Assembly (NCBI RefSeq): GCF_027595985.1 | Contig: NC_073303.1 | Span: forward strand, 329,653,679 to 329,717,678 | Direction of reading: 5' to 3' | From: Sorex araneus | Lineage: Eukaryota; Chordata; Mammalia; Eulipotyphla; Soricidae | DNA: 64,000 nucleotides | Part shown: positions 61,304 through 64,000 of the stretch, piece by piece | Layout of the letters: every line of letters starts with the position of its first letter | Numbering within the stretch: the stretch's first letter is position 1 | Translations under genes and position numbers: made by a program | The notes under the pieces: model-generated | Database searches by the model: none | Seen by the model: only the letters and a program-made list of their open reading frames with translations | Told to the model about the DNA's origin: nothing

Positions 61304-61754
61304 CCGACTAGGACCACTTATTAACCCAAGGGTGCTCACCCAATCACCCTGTTAACATCTGGGTATGATTCTTTGTTGTGGTAGCTGCCCCATCCCTTGT
61401 AAGATGTTTAGCATCATTCCTGTCTCCTAACCAATACTTGACAGTAATCCCTCCCCCCAAATTGTGATGAACAAATGAAAAAGTCTCCTGTTATTGCCAG
61501 GAAGTTCTCCAGGGAGACAAAATGGAGTTAGTTTGGGGAAAGGGGCAACGCTGGTTAAGAGACAGAGAAAAAGCCTTTATTTCTTCTACAACACCACCAT
61601 TTTTAAATTCTTTCTATTATTTAACTTGTTAACCTACTTTCCTTGAATCCCCACTAAAATGTATGCTCATTTTAAATCTTCATGCACTTAGCACAGCTCT
61701 TCAAACATGATAAGTGCCAAATGAAAATATGTTAATAAAAATAATGCATTAAGA

Positions 61755-61930
61755 GGCTGGAGGGATAGCACGGCGGGTGCGTTTGCCTTGCATGCAGTCA
61801 AACCGGGTTTGATTCCCAGCATCCCATATGGTCTCCTGAGCACCGCCAGGGGTAATTCCTGAGTGCAGAGCCAGGAGTAACCCCTGAGCATCGCCGGGTG
61901 TGACCCAAAAAGCAAAAAAAGAAAAAAAGA
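61755..61930 (+). mobile_element. SINE, near consensus
   Basis: GGCTGGAGGGATAGCACGGC; GCATTAA occurs on both sides. A 3' SINE piece follows at 61945-62027. Confidence 0.9.
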
Positions 61931-62421
61931 TGCATTAAAAGGAGAGTAAGTGCCAGGAGTAAGACCTGAGCACTGTTGGCTGGGTGTGGCCCAAAAAAAA
62001 CAAAAACAAAAAGCAAAACAAAAATAGATGAGTAAACATTAACAATAAGAAAGCAATCACTTTTCATTAACAATAAGAAGACAATCATTTCTTGAATGCC
62101 AGTGTGCAAAGACTTTACATGTTTTGTCTTGTTTTTTGAAAACAACTCCAAGAGGCATTCATTTTCACTACCTGGTAATGAAATTGAAATCTAGGGGAGT
62201 TAAATAGTTGGTTCCATCCTTCTGATCTCTTGTCAGTATCCCAAATAAGAATATTCTGCGCTTTGCTTTATTATCTGTGTAACAGCTTTCCTAGAAATAA
62301 GCATTTAATTTCTAACTTGAAACTAAGTACAAAAGAGGGTTCAGTTATATTGGAAATATTCAAGAGAATATCCATTGACAGAACATGGACACCAACCAAT
62401 TGCAAAGAATTCTGATAGTAG

Positions 62422-62586
62422 AGGCCAGAACAGAAAGATAGTACAGCAGGTAGGGCGTTTGCCTTGCATTTGGCCCACCCAGAGTCTATCACGACACCAC
62501 ATGTGTCCTCAGAGTCTTCCAGGAGTGATCTCTGAGAATGGAACAAAGAGTAAGCCCTGAGAACCACCCAGTGTGTCCCCTAAACA
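62422..62586 (+). mobile_element. Diverged SINE
   Basis: GAGGCCAGAACAGAAAGATAG to CAGTGTGTCCCCTAAAC; it abuts a second-family copy. Confidence 0.75.
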
Positions 62587-62837
62587 AACACTGTAGCACT
62601 ATAGCACTTTCATCCAGTTGTTCATCGATTTGCTCGAGTGGGCACCAGTAACATCTCCATTGTGAGACTTGTTGATACTGTTTTTGGCATATTAAATACA
62701 CCAGGGGTAGCTTGCCAGGCTCTGCCTTCTGGGTGGAATACTCTCGGTAGCTTGCCTGGCTCTCAGAGAGGGGTGGAGGAATCAACCCAGGTTGCCTCCT
62801 AAGGCAAACGCCCTACCCGCTGTGCTATTGCTCCTTA
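62587..62837 (-). mobile_element. Second-family SINE, nearly full length
   Basis: CATCCAGTTGTTCATCGATT, TTTTTGGCATATTAAATACA, CTCTCGGTAGCTTGCCTGGC and the shared head GCTGTGCTATTGCTCC at the right end. This is the most complete second-family copy in the window. Confidence 0.85.
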
Positions 62838-63042
62838 AAAAAACAAAAAAAAAAAAAGTGAAGTGGAGAATACTTGAACCTCATCTCTCAGGAACATGTC
62901 CTCAGGCATGCAGATCTCTGGAAGTTTATTTGTAAATTCTCTGAAAAGTGGAATAGATGGGTCAAAGGTATGTGCAGTCAAAATGTTCATAGGATTTTCC
63001 AAATCTTCATCCCAAACATCTCCATTTAAAGACATACTAAGG

Positions 63043-63212
63043 ACAGGAGAGATAGTACAGCCAGTAGGGCACTCTCCTTGCATGCAGCCAACCCAGGTTT
63101 GATCCCCAGCATTCCATACAGTCCCAGAGTACCGCCAAGGGTGCTTCCTGAGTGCACATCCAGGATCTCTACTCAACATTGCCAGATGTGGCCCAAAAAT
63201 CAAAGACATAAG
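63043..63212 (+). mobile_element. Diverged SINE
   Basis: GGACAGGAGAGATAGTACAGC to CAGATGTGGCCCAAAAATC. Confidence 0.8.
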
Positions 63213-63384
63213 ATACAAATAAACGAAAGTCACACTAAAGGTATATGAGAAGCCCTTCACCTCTATGTTCTTGCTAATTAATGACACACATTATCATTTA
63301 ATATCTGACAATATGTTAGGTAAAGTTATGACATCTTCATTTTTAATTTTTTAATTTTTTTATTCTTTTTTATTATGATTTTTG

Positions 63385-63547
63385 GCATTTTGGGTAACAC
63401 CCGACAGTGCTCAGGGGTACTCCTGGCTCTGCACTCAGGAATTACTCCTGGCGGTGTTCAGTGTACCATATGGGATGCTGGGGCTTGAACTTGGGTCAGC
63501 TGCGTGCTAAGCAAATACCGTACCAGCTGTGTTACTGCTCCAGTCCC
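63385..63547 (-). mobile_element. SINE, - strand
   Basis: TTGGGTAACACCCGACAGTG to GTGTTACTGCTCCAGTCCC. Confidence 0.85.
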
Positions 63548-63560
63548 GACATCTTTCATT

Positions 63561-63586
63561 TATTGTTGTTGTTGTTGTTGTTGTTG
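63561..63586. repeat. (TTG)n tail
   Basis: (TTG)n units form the diversified poly(A) tail of the - strand SINE that follows at 63588. Confidence 0.8.
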
Positions 63587-63587
63587 C

Positions 63588-63753
63588 TATTTTTTGGGTC
63601 ACACCCAGTGATGCACAGGAGTTGCTCTTGGCTCTGCACTCAGGAATTGCTCCTGGTGGTGCTCAGGAGACCATATGGGATGCTGGAAATCGAGCCCGGG
63701 TCAGCCGCATGCAAGGCAAATGCCCTACCTGCTGTACTATCGCTCCAGCCCCA
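63588..63753 (-). mobile_element. SINE, - strand
   Basis: TTTTTTGGGTCACACCCAGTG to TACTATCGCTCCAGCCCC, with a (TTG)n tail to its left. Confidence 0.95.
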
Positions 63754-63865
63754 ATCTTCTATTTTTTTAAGTGAAAACTTTTAAAAATTATTTACTTGTT
63801 ATAGTTTAAGAAGTTATAATCACGTTATAATTTATTATATTGATATAAAAGGTTATTACAAGGGG

Positions 63866-64000
63866 GGCTGGAGAGATAGCACAGCGGGTAGGGGCGTTTG
63901 CCTTACACGCGGCCGACCCGGGTTCAAATCCCAGCATCCCATATGGTCCCCTGAGCACGGCCAGGGGTAATTCCTGAGTGCAGAGCCAGGAGTAACCCCT
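63866..64000 (+). mobile_element. SINE cut by the window end
   Basis: GGGGCTGGAGAGATAGCACAG; near consensus, runs off the right edge. Confidence 0.95.

Overview
The window looks like nuclear DNA of a shrew (Soricidae, most likely Sorex). About 70 copies of one tRNA-derived SINE fill it. Its head carries intact RNA polymerase III A and B boxes (TAGCACAGCGG and GGTTCGATTCC), the body contains a stretch close to CATCCCATATGGTCCCC, and it ends in GTGTGACCCAAAAAG plus an A-rich tail; I associate this with the Sorex SOR SINE. The genus call rests on memory of that repeat. Mammal is certain from the genes.

Two protein genes are supported, and they converge. On the + strand the window starts inside an intron of DLGAP1 (SAPAP1/GKAP, a postsynaptic scaffold) and holds its last three coding exons (5360-5451, 9587-9739, 12558-12767) and a 3' UTR of about 3 kb ending at a poly(A) signal at 15768-15773. 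On the - strand lies the whole 272-codon coding region of TGIF1, a TALE homeodomain repressor, in three exons (56473-56488, 51012-51238, 49501-50076), with a short 3' UTR ending near 49040 and a large CpG-island promoter (about 54.0-57.7 kb, with a CpG-rich shoulder to about 59.3 kb). The same convergent DLGAP1/TGIF1 pair is found on human 18p11.31.

Layout: 1-15.8 kb, DLGAP1 3' part, with SINEs up to 8.7 kb and none from 8.7 to 16.0 kb; 15.8-49.0 kb, gene-poor spacer packed with SINEs of several ages (nested, tandem and with visible target-site duplications), L1-type 3' ends, low-complexity tracts and a few unexplained segments; 49.0-56.6 kb, TGIF1; 51.9-60.4 kb, an almost SINE-free block covering TGIF1 intron 1, promoter and upstream flank; 60.4-64 kb, SINE-rich flank with no gene seen.

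Points worth following: a CpG-rich patch inside DLGAP1 (4330-4964) that ends in an ATG and a strong splice donor in exactly the phase of the next DLGAP1 exon; a second 16-base ATG exon candidate for TGIF1 in the right phase (54657-54672); an orphan exon-like coiled-coil segment (39274-39400); and a near pre-miRNA-sized hairpin at 45897-45963. No CRISPR array, operon or prokaryotic feature is present. No wholly new system is evident.
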